Source: an uncultured Allomuricauda sp. | GTDB lineage: Bacteria; Bacteroidota; Bacteroidia; Flavobacteriales; Flavobacteriaceae | Assembly: GCF_947495325.1 (NCBI RefSeq) | Contig: NZ_CANLYK010000002.1 | Location: 744,001-808,000 of the forward strand | Direction: 5' to 3' | Length of the DNA stretch: 64,000 nt | Shown here: positions 28,151-36,337 of the stretch, piece by piece | How the letters are laid out: every line of letters starts with the position of its first letter | How positions within the stretch are numbered: position 1 is the first letter of the stretch | Position numbers and translations under genes: made by a program | Notes under the pieces: model-generated | What the model was told of the DNA's origin: nothing | The model's database searches: none | What the model saw: only the letters and a program-made list of their open reading frames with translations

Positions 28151-28199
28151 GAAATTCTTTTTTGAATCTCTATGTCAAAGAACGTATGTGCTTAAAATG

Positions 28200-28227
28200 A
28201 AAAAGTAGTTGTTACAACTACTTTTTC
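28200..28227. terminator. Terminator hairpin containing the stop codon of the mini ribosomal gene
   Basis: AAAAAGTAGTTG and CAACTACTTTTT form a perfect 12-base stem around three bases. The minus-strand TAG stop of the 29-codon gene lies in one arm. A and T runs on both sides make it usable in both directions. Confidence 0.7.
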
Positions 28228-28307
28228 TTGTGTCGGTTAGCTCTTCTGCGCTTTTTACGCTTGTGGGTAGCTACCTTATGTCTTTTTCTTTTTTTACCAC
28301 TCGGCAT
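28218..28307 (-). CDS. Mini basic ribosomal protein (AURKAIP1/COX24 domain, bS22-like)
   Basis: A 29-codon frame encoding an almost wholly basic peptide that begins 'MPSGKKRKRHKVATHKRKK' and ends in 'RANRHKKK'. This is the pattern of the AURKAIP1/COX24 (mS38, bS22) family of tiny small-subunit ribosomal proteins found across Bacteroidota. It lies between the HU gene (29 bases upstream) and the RNase G gene. Its stop codon sits inside a terminator-like hairpin. It is too short for usual gene callers. Coordinates may be off by one base. Confidence 0.8.
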   Translation of the reverse strand: MPSGKKRKRHKVATHKRKKRRRANRHKKK

Positions 28308-28335
28308 ATGGCTCTTTCTTTTGTGTTAGTTTATA

Positions 28336-28626
28336 TTATTTTACTTGAACGTTGCTTTTAACGCCCTCTACAAACACTTTTGCAGGTTTGAATGCGGGAA
28401 TATTGTGTGCAGGAATTTTAATGGTAGTGTTCTTGGAAATGTTTCTACCTGTTTTTTCCGCTCTTGTCTTAACGATAAAGCTTCCAAAACCTCTTAAATA
28501 AACATTATCACCATTCTCTAAGGACGATTTTACTTCCTCCATAAAAGATTCTACCGTTGCTTGTACGTCTCCTTTTTCAATACCTAGTTTTTCTGAGATT
28601 CTAGTTACAATATCTGCTTTCGTCAT
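28336..28626 (-). CDS. hup: HU-family DNA-binding protein
   Basis: A 96-residue nucleoid protein. The classic features are 'MTKADIVTRISEKLG', the hydrophobic core 'SLENGDNVYLRGFGSFIVK' and the DNA-inserting arm 'TGRNISKNTTIKIPAHNIPA' with its proline tip. 'FKPAKVFVEGV' closes the fold; a short tail follows. A TATATTTG box lies upstream on the minus strand, and the mini ribosomal gene follows in the same direction. It diverges from mutY. Confidence 0.95.
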   Translation of the reverse strand: MTKADIVTRISEKLGIEKGDVQATVESFMEEVKSSLENGDNVYLRGFGSFIVKTRAEKTGRNISKNTTIKIPAHNIPAFKPAKVFVEGVKSNVQVK

Positions 28627-28659
28627 TTCGTATTATTATTTTCTTATTTTTTAGGCTTG

Positions 28660-28667
28660 CAAATATA
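28660..28667 (-). promoter_or_regulatory. TAnnTTTG box of the HU gene
   Basis: TATATTTG on the minus strand, 33 bases before the HU start. No clear TTG at the expected distance. Confidence 0.5.
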
Positions 28668-28748
28668 AAAATTAAAATTAATCTTTCGCTTAAAGCCTTT
28701 AATTTTAAGTATATAAACTGCTACATTTAACCAATAGTATTTTCTTAG

Positions 28749-29786
28749 ATGTCTTTTTCCCAAAAAATTTTGAAATGGTATGCTGAACACAAACGTGAAC
28801 TTCCGTGGAGAGCTACCAAAGATCCTTACAAAATTTGGCTTTCAGAAATCATGTTGCAACAAACACGTGTAGCGCAAGGCACACCCTATTACTATAAGTT
28901 TTTAGAGGCGTTCCCAACCGTTCAAGACTTGGCAAGCGCTAATGAGGAGAAGGTTTTAAAACTATGGCAAGGATTGGGCTATTATTCAAGGGCAAGAAAC
29001 CTACATGCCACGGCAAAAATGGTGGTAGAGACGTATAATGGTAATTTCCCAGAGACATATAAGGAATTGAAAAACTTAAAAGGAGTGGGAGATTACACGG
29101 CCAGTGCAATTGCTTCTATTTGTTTTGATTTGCCAGAACCTGTGGTGGATGGAAATGTGTATCGCGTATTGTCAAGGTATTTTGGAGTTGATCTACCTAT
29201 AAATAGTACGGAAGGTATTAAATATTTTAAGGAGTTGGCACGCAAGGTTATGAGTTCAGAGAACATTAGGGACTATAATCAAGGCATTATGGAATTTGGT
29301 GCCATTCAATGCGCTCCTAAGAAGCCTTATTGCCTATTGTGCCCCCTGAACGACAGTTGTGTTGCTCTACAGGAAAATAAAGTAAGCAGTTTACCTGTAA
29401 AATTGAATAAGACCAAAATCAAGAATAGATATTTTAATTATTTGGTTTTTTTGGATAATGGGAAAAGAACTTTAATAGAACAGCGAAAAGGAAAGGGAAT
29501 TTGGCAGAACCTGTATCAGTTCCCGCTTTTGGAATCTGAAAAAAGTCTTGATTTGGAAAATTTTCAAAAAGAACTAGAAGAGAAAAACCATTATCCAGCC
29601 TCAAACTCTGTTGTTTTATATAATAAAGAACCAATTGTGCACAAACTTTCGCATCAACACCTATACACCAACTTTTGGATTTTACAATCAGAAAACAAAC
29701 TCGAAGAGGGTGTTTCGTGGGAAAAAATAGGTTCGTTTCCGGTGCCTGTTTTAATTGCAGAATTCATTGAGACATTTAAAATTTAG
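28749..29786 (+). CDS. mutY: A/G-specific adenine glycosylase
   Basis: A 345-residue base-excision repair enzyme that removes adenine opposite 8-oxoguanine. The catalytic Glu is in 'WLSEIMLQQTRV', the helix-hairpin-helix in 'LKGVGDYTASAIASICF' and the catalytic Asp in 'PVVDGNVYRVLSRYF'. The [4Fe-4S] loop has the C-x6-C-x2-C-x5-C pattern ('CAPKKPYCLLCPLNDSC'). The C-terminal NUDIX-like domain (about 225-345) recognises 8-oxoG. The order mutY-ssb-gldE-gldD is conserved in Flavobacteriia. Confidence 0.96.
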   Translation: MSFSQKILKWYAEHKRELPWRATKDPYKIWLSEIMLQQTRVAQGTPYYYKFLEAFPTVQDLASANEEKVLKLWQGLGYYSRARNLHATAKMVVETYNGNFPETYKELKNLKGVGDYTASAIASICFDLPEPVVDGNVYRVLSRYFGVDLPINSTEGIKYFKELARKVMSSENIRDYNQGIMEFGAIQCAPKKPYCLLCPLNDSCVALQENKVSSLPVKLNKTKIKNRYFNYLVFLDNGKRTLIEQRKGKGIWQNLYQFPLLESEKSLDLENFQKELEEKNHYPASNSVVLYNKEPIVHKLSHQHLYTNFWILQSENKLEEGVSWEKIGSFPVPVLIAEFIETFKI

Positions 29787-29794
29787 TACTTTTG
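29767..29794 (+). promoter_or_regulatory. Promoter of ssb inside the end of mutY
   Basis: TTG 29767-29769, 17 bases, TACTTTTG 29787-29794: a full match to the Bacteroidota consensus. The predicted leader before the ssb ATG (29810) is under ten bases. Confidence 0.6.
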
Positions 29795-29809
29795 ATTAAT
29801 TAAAGAATT

Positions 29810-30268
29810 ATGAGCGGAACATTAAACAAAGTAATGCTAATTGGGCATTTAGGTGATGAGGTGAAAATCCACTATTTTGAAGGAGGAAACTGCATTGCAC
29901 GATTTCCTGTCGCCACCAACGAGACCTATACCAATAGACAAACCGGGGAAAAAGTAACAAATACGGATTGGCATAACATTGTAATACGAAATAAGGCTGC
30001 CGAAATTTGTGAAAAATATTTGAGCAAGGGTGATAAGGTGTATTTGGAAGGAAGACTGAAAAACCGACAATGGCAAGGTGAAGACGGTAATACAAGATAC
30101 ACTACCGAGGTTCATGTTCAAGATTTCACTTTCCTATCCACAAAGAAGGAGAGTATGGCAAATGCACAACAAGGGCCTGGATATGAAGCGGCGCAAAGCG
30201 AGCCCGTTAAACCTGCGGAGTCAGTACCTGCTGACGAGACGCAAGAGGATGATGACCTACCATTCTAA
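29810..30268 (+). CDS. ssb: Single-stranded DNA-binding protein
   Basis: A 152-residue SSB. The OB-fold is at 1-110 ('LNKVMLIGHLGDEV', 'TDWHNIVIRNKAAEICEKYL', 'KVYLEGRLKNRQW'); a short, flexible linker leads to the acidic tip 'DDDLPF', which recruits repair and replication partners. It lies between mutY and gldE and has its own promoter-like sequence. Compare the OB-fold protein at 61634, which has nearly the same tip. Confidence 0.96.
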   Translation: MSGTLNKVMLIGHLGDEVKIHYFEGGNCIARFPVATNETYTNRQTGEKVTNTDWHNIVIRNKAAEICEKYLSKGDKVYLEGRLKNRQWQGEDGNTRYTTEVHVQDFTFLSTKKESMANAQQGPGYEAAQSEPVKPAESVPADETQEDDDLPF

Positions 30269-30290
30269 AATTAGTTAAAGCAACACGAAT

Positions 30291-31619
30291 TTGGAGCCTG
30301 AGCCCTATTGTTTGGCAATTTTCTTAATAAATTTTAGTGGTTTTTTTACCCTAAAAGTAATTGTGCTGCTACTTCTTCTAGTTTGCTCTGCACTAATTTC
30401 TGGGGCAGAAGTAGCCTTGTTTGGGCTATCCCAAACCGATTTGAACGAACTTGGGGAAGAGGATACCTCCAGAGGGAAACTAATAGTTCAACTTTTAGAT
30501 AAGCCCAAAAAATTATTGGCCACTGTCCTCATTGCAAACAATGCTATTAATATTGGAATAGTCCTACTGTTCAGTTCTATTGGAAACACTATTTTTTCAG
30601 AAATTGATCAGACCATATTTGGAGTGGTTTCTGTTCGTTTTATCCTTGAAGTAATAGTTGCTACGTTTTTGATTTTAATGTTTGGTGAAATTCTACCTAA
30701 AATTTATGCCAACAGAAATAAGGTTCAATTTTCAAAGTTCATGGCTGTTCCTTTGAAACTTTTAAATATTCTATCCACCCCCATGAGCTCACCCATGAGC
30801 TCAGCCACAACCTTTTTACAGGAAAAATTAGGAAGGCAGAAATCCAATTTAAGTGTTGATCATCTATCTCAGGCCCTGGAATTAGCCTCCGAAGGTGATA
30901 CCACAAAGGAGGAACAGAAGATTTTGGAAGGGATTGTGACTTTTGGAAATACGGACACCAAACAGGTGATGCGCCCTCGAATAGATATTTTTGCGTTGGA
31001 TGAGGAAATGAAGTTTCCAGAAGTGATGGAGGAGATAAAAAAGAATGGTTATTCTAGAATTCCGGTTTTTTCGGAGAATATGGATAATGTTCTTGGAGTT
31101 TTATATGTAAAGGATTTATTGCCCTATATTGATAGAAAGAGTTTTAATTGGATGTCGCTAATTCGCGAACCTTATTTTGTTCCAGAAAATAAAAAGTTGG
31201 ATGATCTATTATTAGAATTTCAGGAGAAAAAGAACCATTTGGCTGTGGTTGTGGATGAATATGGAGGAACTTCTGGAATTGTGACACTTGAGGATATTAT
31301 TGAAGAGATTGTTGGTGATATAAGTGACGAGTTTGATGATGAAGACCTGATTTTTTCCAAACTGGACGATTACAACTATGTTTTTGATGGAAAAACTACC
31401 TTGAAGGATTTTTACCGTGTGGTTAAAATAGAAAATGAAGAGGAGTTTGAAGATCAAAAAGGAGAGTCTGAGACTATTGCTGGATTTGTGCTGGAAATTT
31501 CTGGAAGTTTTCCAAAACGAGGAGAAAAAGTTATGTTCAAAAACTACCAGTTCATAGTTGAAAGTTTGGATAAGAAGCGATTAAAACGCATAAAAATTAC
31601 TTTACCCCATGAAGTATAG
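30291..31619 (+). CDS. gldE: Gliding-motility-associated protein GldE
   Basis: A 442-residue membrane protein of the CNNM/CorC family. The N-terminal DUF21 domain with about four transmembrane segments (from 'VIVLLLLLVCSALISGAEVA') is followed by a CBS pair ('RPRIDIFALDEEM', 'VVVDEYGGTSGIVTLEDIIE') and a CorC/HlyC C-terminal domain ('DGKTTLKDFYRVV'). Start is TTG 30291, giving the GldE-like 'EPEP' N-terminus. It overlaps gldD by 11 bases. GldE supports gliding and is functionally linked to GldD. A 12-base in-frame tandem repeat occurs at 30780-30803. Confidence 0.93.
   Translation: MEPEPYCLAIFLINFSGFFTLKVIVLLLLLVCSALISGAEVALFGLSQTDLNELGEEDTSRGKLIVQLLDKPKKLLATVLIANNAINIGIVLLFSSIGNTIFSEIDQTIFGVVSVRFILEVIVATFLILMFGEILPKIYANRNKVQFSKFMAVPLKLLNILSTPMSSPMSSATTFLQEKLGRQKSNLSVDHLSQALELASEGDTTKEEQKILEGIVTFGNTDTKQVMRPRIDIFALDEEMKFPEVMEEIKKNGYSRIPVFSENMDNVLGVLYVKDLLPYIDRKSFNWMSLIREPYFVPENKKLDDLLLEFQEKKNHLAVVVDEYGGTSGIVTLEDIIEEIVGDISDEFDDEDLIFSKLDDYNYVFDGKTTLKDFYRVVKIENEEEFEDQKGESETIAGFVLEISGSFPKRGEKVMFKNYQFIVESLDKKRLKRIKITLPHEV
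30780..30803 (+). repeat. 12-base in-frame tandem repeat in gldE
   Basis: Two exact copies of CCCATGAGCTCA, coding for Pro-Met-Ser-Ser twice, in the linker after the DUF21 domain. Confidence 0.85.
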
Positions 31620-32166
31620 TTGGTTGATTTACCTAAGTATATTTATTGTTTTAACTGGCTGTAAGGATGAGGTTCTTCCCAAACCCAATGCAATGTTAAG
31701 GTTAGATTACCCAAAAGCAGAATATAAGCTGTTGGAAACGGAATGTGATTATACGTTTGAAATCAATGATTTATCGACACTTAAAGATAACAAAGCATGT
31801 TCTTTGGTTTTGGATTATCCCATGATGAAAGGGTCTATTTTTATTACCTATAAGAAAGTTGATGGCAATGTACGGGAATTGCTTATTGATGCCCAAAAGT
31901 TAACTTATGAACATGTGGTCAAAGCAGATAACATTGCGCCAAAGGAGTATATCAACACGGAAGAAAACGTATATGGAATGTTTTATGAGGTTAGCGGAGA
32001 TGCTGCATCCCAATCACAATTTTATGTAACGGATAGCATAAACCATTTTGTAACGGGGTCCTTATATTTCTATGCAAAACCAAATTACGATTCCATCCTC
32101 CCAGCTGCGGATTATCTACAAAAAGATATTAGAAGAATAATGGAAACGCTTCGTTGGAAAAAATAG
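31609..32166 (+). CDS. gldD: Gliding motility lipoprotein GldD
   Basis: A 185-residue lipoprotein with a lipobox 'IVLTGC' (Cys near 18) and the GldD sequence 'PKPNAMLRLDYPKAEYK', 'YPMMKGSIFITYK' and 'HFVTGSLYFYAKPNYDS'. GldD is essential for gliding in Flavobacterium and is needed for stability of the type IX secretion apparatus components. Its start overlaps gldE by 11 bases, so the two are translationally coupled. It converges with the lipoprotein gene at 32169. Confidence 0.94.
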   Translation: MKYSWLIYLSIFIVLTGCKDEVLPKPNAMLRLDYPKAEYKLLETECDYTFEINDLSTLKDNKACSLVLDYPMMKGSIFITYKKVDGNVRELLIDAQKLTYEHVVKADNIAPKEYINTEENVYGMFYEVSGDAASQSQFYVTDSINHFVTGSLYFYAKPNYDSILPAADYLQKDIRRIMETLRWKK

Positions 32167-32168
32167 CC

Positions 32169-32594
32169 CTATTCTTTGGCTAAAAGTAATTCCGCTTTTT
32201 CAATGCTGGAGTTGATTTGTTCCTTAAGGGCGTTTACTTTTACTTCTTCCTCATCAAGCCATTTTTGCTTTTCTTCAGTAAGTTCTTTCCCGTCTAGAAT
32301 TTCATCAGAATCAAAACGATCACCAAAACCCATCATCCAATCCATCATGGATTTGTTGGCAGCTTGCAGGTCTTTCATGGCTACCTCATATTGCTGTCCC
32401 ATTTCAGTGGTATCCACCTTACTTTTAAGTTCGCCCACCAATTTCCCCAATGTGCCCATTTTTGGCATTACTTCATCATGAACGGCCATTACTTGTTCCA
32501 TTTGGGTAGGTCCGTCAGAGGCTTTTTTTTCTTGCTTGCAAGAAAAACTTATAAAGATTAGAGTGCAAATAAGGAGTGATGCAACCGTTTTCAT
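32169..32594 (-). CDS. Small helical lipoprotein
   Basis: A 141-residue lipoprotein (lipobox 'FISFSC', Cys near 19). The mature chain is mostly helical and Met/Glu/Lys-rich, with 'MEQVMAVHDEVMPKMGTLGK' and 'MMDWMMGFGDRF'. I recognise no named family. It lies downstream of two other envelope genes on the same strand (32667, 33771) and may belong with them. Its stop is two bases from that of gldD. Confidence 0.7.
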   Translation of the reverse strand: MKTVASLLICTLIFISFSCKQEKKASDGPTQMEQVMAVHDEVMPKMGTLGKLVGELKSKVDTTEMGQQYEVAMKDLQAANKSMMDWMMGFGDRFDSDEILDGKELTEEKQKWLDEEEVKVNALKEQINSSIEKAELLLAKE

Positions 32595-32621
32595 AGTAAA
32601 ACTTTTTTCAAAAATAAGATA

Positions 32622-32653
32622 TTCTTGCAGAGTGCTTAGGCACCCTGCAAGAA
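32622..32653. terminator. Hairpin between two envelope genes
   Basis: TTCTTGCAG and CTGCAAGAA with an inner GTGC/GCAC stem and a TTAG loop. Strong stem but no clear T run on either side, so it may be an RNA-stabilising or attenuating structure rather than a full terminator. Confidence 0.5.
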
Positions 32654-32666
32654 TTATGATTCTTTA

Positions 32667-33686
32667 TTAAAAAGAATACTGGGCTCCGAGTGTCAATGTT
32701 TCTTTGTTTTTTAATTGAATACCGTTCAAATCCTGATATAGCGGATAGCCTAATTCAACACCAAAGCGTAAGTTTTTAAGTGCTCCTTTTGAAATATAGG
32801 TATTTGCACCAATACCGGAATTGATGTAAGTACCACCGGAGTTATTCGTGTCTGCAGTGATGACCATCATTGGCATTAAGTTTGGATCAACGCCCTCAAT
32901 TTCTCCAACAATAAGCCCTTCCAGTCTCGCAGAAAAACTTAGCCAATCACTAGTTTTAACGGCAAACCAATTATTTAAACTATATCGATTACCATATCTA
33001 TACTCCCTGTCATTTTCTCCGAAACGAAAAACTCCTTTTAATTGTGACCCCCAAGAAACCGATTCACGTTGCCCTAAATAGGTAAGTGCCAAATTGGTGT
33101 CAAAAGTACCACTGCCCAATTGCATTGGGTAAGGTAGTTCGACTTCATTTGGAGTTGATGCAGGTGTTACATCGCTCTCAGTTATACTTCCAGTTGGTAA
33201 AGAAAAACCTAGCTGACCGTGGATGGTTTGTTGGTTTTTATTGAAGAATTTGTACAAAATGGCAAGTTGAATATCTCCAAAACCGCTGGCCTCAGTTGTA
33301 AATGTTCCGCCAGTTTGGGTAAGGTGGTCCATTTCCATGGATAAATAGTTAGCCATGGCCATCAAGGTTATTTTATCGCTTGGGGCGTACATTGCGCCCA
33401 ACATATGCATGTTCATTGGCATAGTGGTTGGAGTAATCGTATAATCCGCTAAAGCATCATCAAAGGAGGCGTCATTACTTCCTTGTTTTAATTCGTCCAT
33501 ATTCATATACATATATCGATAAGAGAACATCCATTCCCCTTTCCCGTGCATATGGTCTCCCATCACGGAGATTGGGGCATGGCCATCGGGTCTTCCAGCA
33601 GACCATTTTGGTTCGTCAATAGTATTATCTTGTGCAGTTATTGCAATGGTGGCCATGAATAGAACTGCCATGAAATATTTTTTCAT
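32667..33686 (-). CDS. Outer-membrane beta-barrel protein, Met/His-rich, possibly metal-linked
   Basis: A 339-residue protein with a signal peptide (1-18) and the alternating-strand pattern of an outer-membrane barrel ending 'LTLGAQYSF', the C-terminal aromatic expected for such barrels. The N-terminal third is rich in Met and His ('VMGDHMHGKGEWMFSYRYMY', 'MPMNMHMLGAM'), the type of composition seen near copper-handling loci. It resembles the 'transporter' family related to phenol-degradation MetA proteins. The function is inferred and no metal ligand set is proven. Confidence 0.62.
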   Translation of the reverse strand: MKKYFMAVLFMATIAITAQDNTIDEPKWSAGRPDGHAPISVMGDHMHGKGEWMFSYRYMYMNMDELKQGSNDASFDDALADYTITPTTMPMNMHMLGAMYAPSDKITLMAMANYLSMEMDHLTQTGGTFTTEASGFGDIQLAILYKFFNKNQQTIHGQLGFSLPTGSITESDVTPASTPNEVELPYPMQLGSGTFDTNLALTYLGQRESVSWGSQLKGVFRFGENDREYRYGNRYSLNNWFAVKTSDWLSFSARLEGLIVGEIEGVDPNLMPMMVITADTNNSGGTYINSGIGANTYISKGALKNLRFGVELGYPLYQDLNGIQLKNKETLTLGAQYSF

Positions 33687-33770
33687 CCTTGTATTTTTTA
33701 TGATTTAATAAAATGTATGGTTTGAACAAGGAATGGTATTCCTTATTCTAAAAACTTTGAAATAGAAAAT

Positions 33771-34145
33771 TTAACAAGTCTTGTTAGGAGGATGAAAATC
33801 TGAAGATGAAAAGATAAAACTGTAATTGTTGTTGTAGAAATTCAAGTTTAATGAGGCAGAAACCAACTCATTATCTATTGTAAAGCTAAGAAGCTCAACA
33901 AACCCAATGGGATATTCTTCTAGGGCAATTCTTGGCAAATTTTGTTGTTTCTGTTCGCTTTGCTCATTTAACCGCTCCATTAAATAGCACTTACCATTAC
34001 ATTCCAATTCCTGTTTTTCTTTATTGATACATAGAAATTCTGCAATGTAATCTTCATAAACAACATATTCCACCAAAGGGGCAATTGGTCGCAGCATTGC
34101 AACAATATACAAGAGAATAAAAAGATATGTGAGCGTGGATTTCAA
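33771..34145 (-). CDS. Small Cys-containing envelope protein
   Basis: A 124-residue protein with an N-terminal hydrophobic segment (about 5-28) then 'CINKEKQELECNGKCYLMER', giving Cys pairs suited to metal or disulfide binding, and a C-terminal 'HPPNKTC'. Proteins of this pattern occur in Flavobacteriaceae, often near metal-handling genes, but have no named function that I know. It leads a three-gene minus-strand group with the Met/His-rich barrel protein and a lipoprotein; a promoter box lies upstream. Confidence 0.6.
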   Translation of the reverse strand: MKSTLTYLFILLYIVAMLRPIAPLVEYVVYEDYIAEFLCINKEKQELECNGKCYLMERLNEQSEQKQQNLPRIALEEYPIGFVELLSFTIDNELVSASLNLNFYNNNYSFIFSSSDFHPPNKTC

Positions 34146-34162
34146 ACAGTTGGTTTGAGCTA

Positions 34163-34170
34163 CAAATGTA
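34163..34170 (-). promoter_or_regulatory. TAnnTTTG box of the envelope group
   Basis: TACATTTG on the minus strand, 18 bases before the start at 34145. Confidence 0.5.
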
Positions 34171-34214
34171 AGGCAAGAGGTCCGATTATTTTGCTAATAT
34201 TATGTTTAAATGAT

Positions 34215-34246
34215 AAAAAAAGGCGCTTAAAACAAGCGCCTTTTTT
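34215..34246. terminator. Intrinsic terminator after the M16 pair
   Basis: A7 GGCGCTT / AAGCGCC T6 with a 5-base loop. It serves the minus-strand protease operon and could also stop plus-strand transcripts. Confidence 0.88.
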
Positions 34247-34263
34247 ATGTGATAATTTTCCGT

Positions 34264-36336
34264 TTATTCAAAGTCGGAAGCACTAACACCTTCATTTACT
34301 TTTATTTCTTTTACAATGAATTCGAAGTTTTGTGGACCCATGGTCTGGTTTAGTTTGAATGGGAACTTTATCCCGGAAACTTCTTTGTAGTCCGAAAATT
34401 GTAGTGTATTGGCCATTTGCTGACCTTGCACTTCCTCAGTACTTACTTCTTGCAATTTGAGCCCAGTTTCAATATCATAAAATGAGGATTTTTTGTCCGT
34501 AATATTAAGTTTATATGCTTTTTTATCGCCAATTGCCTCAATTCCTTCCAATGAAATATTTCCTGCCACCAAGTAATTTAATTCTGGAAATGCTGCCGAT
34601 TCTTCCTTAATTCTTTCAATTTCCTCTGGCGAAAGATCTTTTCGTTGTCCTTGGGCAACCATATAACCTTTGTCTCCATCCAGAACCTGCTTTTGCATAG
34701 AATTCCCCATTACCTTAACATCCTGCATAAATTGATCTTTGGTTGTTTTCTTCATCTCCAACTCTAACTTCATTCCCTGCATTTCCGCTTCTGCCGATAA
34801 GGCATAGGACTCAACACTTTCCAGTTTTTCTTTTCCACCAATGACTTCAATGTATTTTTCTAAAATGCTTTCTACCGTTGTTCCTTCTGGAACGCTGGCA
34901 TTGTAATCCGGTTTTTCGGTCTTATCTGCAGTTTTATCATAATATAATACCGGTACGGTTTTGCCTTTAAAATTGATTTTTTCTAGGTTCTCTATCACTT
35001 CACTACCTTTTCCCGTAACAACTACCCGCGCATTTGATGACGAGAAATATTTTTGGGCAGCTTTCTGCACGTCTTCAATGGTTACGGCATTGATACGTTC
35101 CAAATAGGTTTTATAAAAATCTTTTGGTAAACCTTCTGTTTCAATATTAAGTGCATAATTGGCTATAGTTTGTGGCTTTTCAAGTGCCATCACAAAATTG
35201 CCTACATATTTGGCTTTTGCATTTGCCAGTTCTTCCTCCGTAACTGCTTCAAGACTGATTTTGTCAATTTCTTTCAAAATTTGAACCACAGAACTATCGG
35301 TCACCATATTTCTAACACTGGCATATGCTCTAAAAGTAGTTGGGCTATATTTATCGTTCCCTATTCCGGAAAAAGAGCCATAAGTATATCCTTTATCCTC
35401 TCTAAGATTTAGGAACAACCGTGCTTGTGCTCCTCCCCCTAAAATACGATTGGCAATCAATGCATCTAGGTAATCTTCATCCTTCATTTTTAGGTTGACC
35501 AAATTTTGCACAGAAATTTCAGACTGTACGGCATTTGGCATATCCACAAAGTTAATCTGGGTATACTGTGCATCTTGGGGTTTGGAATAACTCAACGATG
35601 GAGGTACTGCCTTTGTCCATGGTGTAAAGCTTTTTGTGACCAGTTCTTTTACCGAATCAAACTCTACATCACCAATAACAACTAAATAGGCATTTGCCGG
35701 AACAAAATAATCTCTGTAAAATTCCTGTACATCGGACAAGGTTACATTGTTGACGGTTTCTTCTGTGGTAAATTCACCTTTTGGGTGATTTTTTCCATAG
35801 GCGAGTGCGCTTTGAACCCGGTCCGCAATGGCAGAGACATCATTTTCCTGAGCTTTTAAGCCTGTGAGAAGCTTATCTCTTTCTTTATCAAACTCTTCTT
35901 GGGTAAAGTTGGGGTTGATAGCGGCATCGGCCATTAACTCCAATATTCGCGGAAAATACTTGGAAAGGCTTCTTGCAAAAGCACTTTGGGAACCAAAATT
36001 GATATTGGCCCCAAGGAAGTCTACTTCTTCGTTAAAATCATCTTTGGAAATTGATTTTGATCCGTTACCGAGTAAACTGGAAGTCAAGGATGATACACCG
36101 GCTTTTTCACCTTCCAAAATAGGTGGATTATCAATGGTTAATTGAATGGAAACCCTAGGAAGTTTATGGTTTTCCACAACCATGACCTTAAGCCCATTTT
36201 TAAGCTGAAATGTATTGGGTTCTTGTAAATTTATTTTGGGTGCAGGGCCGGGCTTGGGCTGTTGGCTCCTATCTATTTGTGCGTACGATGCTGTAAATAA
36301 AAATGACAACATCAAAAATAATAACGTCTTTTTCAT
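34264..36336 (-). CDS. M16-family peptidase-like protein, inactive subunit, with C-terminal extra domain
   Basis: A 690-residue exported protein. Start chosen at 36336, which begins the signal peptide 'MKKTLLFLMLSFLFTASYAQ'; the frame runs 36 bases further up, overlapping the neighbour. The two M16 halves span about 45-480 ('NGLKVMVVENHKLPRV' etc.). The zinc motif HxxEH is absent: the position reads through 'GEKAGVSSLTSSLLGNG'. Residues about 500-690 form an added domain that resembles LolA-type lipoprotein-carrier folds ('KDQFMQDVKVMGNSMQKQVL'). One base separates it from the active partner upstream. Confidence 0.88.
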   Translation of the reverse strand: MKKTLLFLMLSFLFTASYAQIDRSQQPKPGPAPKINLQEPNTFQLKNGLKVMVVENHKLPRVSIQLTIDNPPILEGEKAGVSSLTSSLLGNGSKSISKDDFNEEVDFLGANINFGSQSAFARSLSKYFPRILELMADAAINPNFTQEEFDKERDKLLTGLKAQENDVSAIADRVQSALAYGKNHPKGEFTTEETVNNVTLSDVQEFYRDYFVPANAYLVVIGDVEFDSVKELVTKSFTPWTKAVPPSLSYSKPQDAQYTQINFVDMPNAVQSEISVQNLVNLKMKDEDYLDALIANRILGGGAQARLFLNLREDKGYTYGSFSGIGNDKYSPTTFRAYASVRNMVTDSSVVQILKEIDKISLEAVTEEELANAKAKYVGNFVMALEKPQTIANYALNIETEGLPKDFYKTYLERINAVTIEDVQKAAQKYFSSSNARVVVTGKGSEVIENLEKINFKGKTVPVLYYDKTADKTEKPDYNASVPEGTTVESILEKYIEVIGGKEKLESVESYALSAEAEMQGMKLELEMKKTTKDQFMQDVKVMGNSMQKQVLDGDKGYMVAQGQRKDLSPEEIERIKEESAAFPELNYLVAGNISLEGIEAIGDKKAYKLNITDKKSSFYDIETGLKLQEVSTEEVQGQQMANTLQFSDYKEVSGIKFPFKLNQTMGPQNFEFIVKEIKVNEGVSASDFE

Positions 36337-36337
36337 C

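Noticed and set aside
30291..30380. A later ATG start for gldE
   Set aside because: It would remove the EPEP N-terminus expected for GldE; the TTG start fits family length.
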